6,769 nucleotides of DNA from NCBI GenBank assembly GCA_034429475.1, contig DAOUGD010000201.1:1-6769 (forward strand), given 5' to 3'. Positions 5,524 through 6,769 of the stretch are shown here, piece by piece. The notes beneath the pieces are model-generated. The model was not told the origin of the DNA. It saw only the letters and a program-made list of their open reading frames with translations, and did no database searches. Position 1 is the stretch's first letter, and the number at the start of each line of letters is the position of its first letter. Origin of the DNA: JAKQHY01 sp034429475. Its GTDB lineage: Bacteria; Chloroflexota; Anaerolineae; B4-G1; SLSP01. Made by a program: the position numbers and the translations under genes.

Positions 5524-6695
5524 TTATCTTGCAACGCCGCCACACCGGGCAGCACTTTGCCTTCCAGGAATTCCAGGCTCGCGCCGCCGCCGGTGGAGAC
5601 GTGGCTCATCTTGGCCGCGACGCCGGCCTTCTTCACGGCAGAGGCCGAGTCGCCGCCGCCGATGACGGTTACGGCATTCAGGTCGGCCAGCGCGCGCGCA
5701 ATGGCAAAGGTGCCTTCGGCGAAGTTCGCCATCTCGAACACGCCCATCGGGCCGTTCCAGGCGACCGTCTTGGCCGTCTTGAGGATATCGGCGTACTTGA
5801 CGACCGTCTCCGGGCCGATGTCGAGCATTCGCCACCCGGGTTCAATCGCGGTCACAGGCACAATTTTGCGGGGCGCATCGTTGTCAAATGCATTGGCGAC
5901 CACCGCATCCACCGGCAGCACCAACTTGTCGCCGGCCTCGGCGAGAAGCACCTTCGCGGTGTCCAGCACCTCATTTTCGACCAGCGAGTCGCCCATCTCC
6001 AGGCCCTGCGCCTTGAAGAACGTGTTCGCCATCCCGCCGCCGATGAGCACCTTGTCGGCCAGCTTCAGCATGTTCTGGATGACGGCAATCTTGTCCGATA
6101 CCTTCGCGCCGCCCAGGATGACGACGTAAGGCCGCGCCACGTCCTCGGTTGCCTTGCTGAGGAATTCCACTTCCTTCTCCATCAGGAAACCGGCGACGGC
6201 GGGCAAGTAGTGCGCCACGCCCTCGGTGGACGATTGCGCGCGGTGCGCCGTGCCGAAGGCGTCCATCACAAACAGTTCGCCCAACTTCGCCAGTTGTTCG
6301 GAAATCTTGGGGTCATTCTTCGTCTCAGCCTTGTAGAAGCGGACGTTTTCCAGCAACATCACTTCGCCGGGTTGCAACGCGGCTGCCATCGCCTCGACCT
6401 CCGCGCCGATACAATCGGGCGCGAACTTGACGGGCTGGCCGAGCAGCGCTTCCAATCGTTCCGCCACCGGCTTCATGCTGAACTCCGCCTCGTAGCCTGT
6501 CCCGGCCGGGCGACCCAGGTGCGACATCAACACCAACGCCGCGCCCTGCTCCAGGACGTATTGAATGGTCGGCAACGTCGCCTTAATCCGCTTATCGTCG
6601 CTGATCACACCATCTTTAATCGGTACATTGAAGTCAGCGCGCATCAACACGCGCTTTCCCTTCAGATCAACATCGCGCACACTTTTCTTGTTCAT
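5520..6695 (-). CDS. pgk: Phosphoglycerate kinase
   Basis: Cytosolic glycolytic enzyme that transfers phosphate from 1,3-bisphosphoglycerate to ADP. At 391 aa it is full length. Seen in the N-terminal substrate domain: RADFNVP (19-25), SHLGRP (58-63), LLENVRF (114-120) and DAFGTAHR (145-152). In the C-terminal nucleotide domain: LGGAKVSDK (194-202), LIGGGMANTF (217-226), MLDIGP (290-295), WNGPMGVFE (313-321), GGGDS (346-350) and STGGGASLEFL (367-377). GGAGGT (6701-6706) lies 5 nt before the ATG. It is the first gene of the visible pgk-tpiA pair; the promoter, or an upstream gap gene, would lie beyond 6769. Confidence 0.98.
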   Translation of the reverse strand: MNKKSVRDVDLKGKRVLMRADFNVPIKDGVISDDKRIKATLPTIQYVLEQGAALVLMSHLGRPAGTGYEAEFSMKPVAERLEALLGQPVKFAPDCIGAEVEAMAAALQPGEVMLLENVRFYKAETKNDPKISEQLAKLGELFVMDAFGTAHRAQSSTEGVAHYLPAVAGFLMEKEVEFLSKATEDVARPYVVILGGAKVSDKIAVIQNMLKLADKVLIGGGMANTFFKAQGLEMGDSLVENEVLDTAKVLLAEAGDKLVLPVDAVVANAFDNDAPRKIVPVTAIEPGWRMLDIGPETVVKYADILKTAKTVAWNGPMGVFEMANFAEGTFAIARALADLNAVTVIGGGDSASAVKKAGVAAKMSHVSTGGGASLEFLEGKVLPGVAALQDK

Positions 6696-6712
6696 TCGTT
6701 ACCTCCGCAAAA

Positions 6713-6726
6713 GCGGCTAAAGCCGC
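6713..6726. repeat. Small palindrome in the pgk leader
   Basis: GCGGCTAAAGCCGC forms a 6-bp stem with a 2-nt loop (or 5 bp with a tetraloop). It sits 6 nt before the pgk Shine-Dalgarno sequence. It could affect ribosome access, but it does not pair with the GGAGGT itself. Confidence 0.45.
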
Positions 6727-6748
6727 AAACAAAAAGGGTGTTTTTTCG

Positions 6749-6769
6749 TTTTCGGGCTGCGCCCGAAAA
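6749..6769. terminator. Perfect hairpin at the window edge, possible bidirectional terminator
   Basis: A 9-bp perfect stem (TTTTCGGGC/GCCCGAAAA) with a 3-nt loop lies flush with the right end of the window. The AT flanks within the stem would give a T-run on either strand, so it may terminate a gene entering from the right or one converging on it. Continuation beyond the window cannot be seen. Confidence 0.4.

Noticed and set aside
1..6769. CRISPR array, tRNA or rRNA genes
   Set aside because: I saw no regularly spaced direct repeats with unique spacers and no tRNA or rRNA signature on either strand.

Overview
The window reads as a bacterial chromosome segment, most likely from an Anaerolineae-like Chloroflexota. 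This is an inference from gene style: a Pro/Thr-rich secreted linker, a large NACHT ATPase fused to an FGE-sulfatase-like C-type-lectin fold, and GC-rich coding sequence. There is no 16S or other marker to confirm it. All convincing genes lie on the minus strand, so transcription runs from high to low coordinates.

Right half (6769 to 4627): two glycolytic housekeeping genes, pgk (phosphoglycerate kinase) and tpiA (triosephosphate isomerase). They are probably co-transcribed. A long intercistronic hairpin separates them and overlaps the pgk stop codon. A rho-independent terminator follows tpiA.

Middle (4626 to 3732): a 99-nt element bounded by 16-bp perfect inverted repeats, two TATAAT-like hexamers, a short in-frame stretch resembling the N-terminus of an MNT-type nucleotidyltransferase, and a small nucleotidyltransferase-fold gene. 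Two adjacent palindromes and a candidate promoter precede the next gene.

Left half (3704 to 1): a 1048-residue membrane-anchored NACHT NTPase whose C-terminal domain belongs to the FGE-sulfatase/C-type-lectin superfamily. The last ~40 codons of this gene are repeated about 350 bp further along, without the rest of the gene. That second copy is rich in AAC codons. Substitutions between the copies fall preferentially at template adenines: 16 of 29 A positions differ, against 15 of 91 non-A positions. The 3' ends are nearly identical and poor in A. This is the signature of a diversity-generating retroelement (DGR), with a variable repeat (VR) at the 3' end of the NACHT-FGE gene and a template-repeat-like copy (TR) downstream. 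The reverse transcriptase expected for such a system is not in the window; the usual order VR-TR-RT would put it to the left of position 1. The 15 non-adenine differences mean this TR/VR pair is either old or not the exact current pair.

Taken together, the left half looks like a self-diversifying intracellular or membrane-associated sensor: a STAND ATPase switch coupled to a hypervariable ligand-binding lectin fold. The pgk-tpiA genes are ordinary neighbours with no evident functional link.
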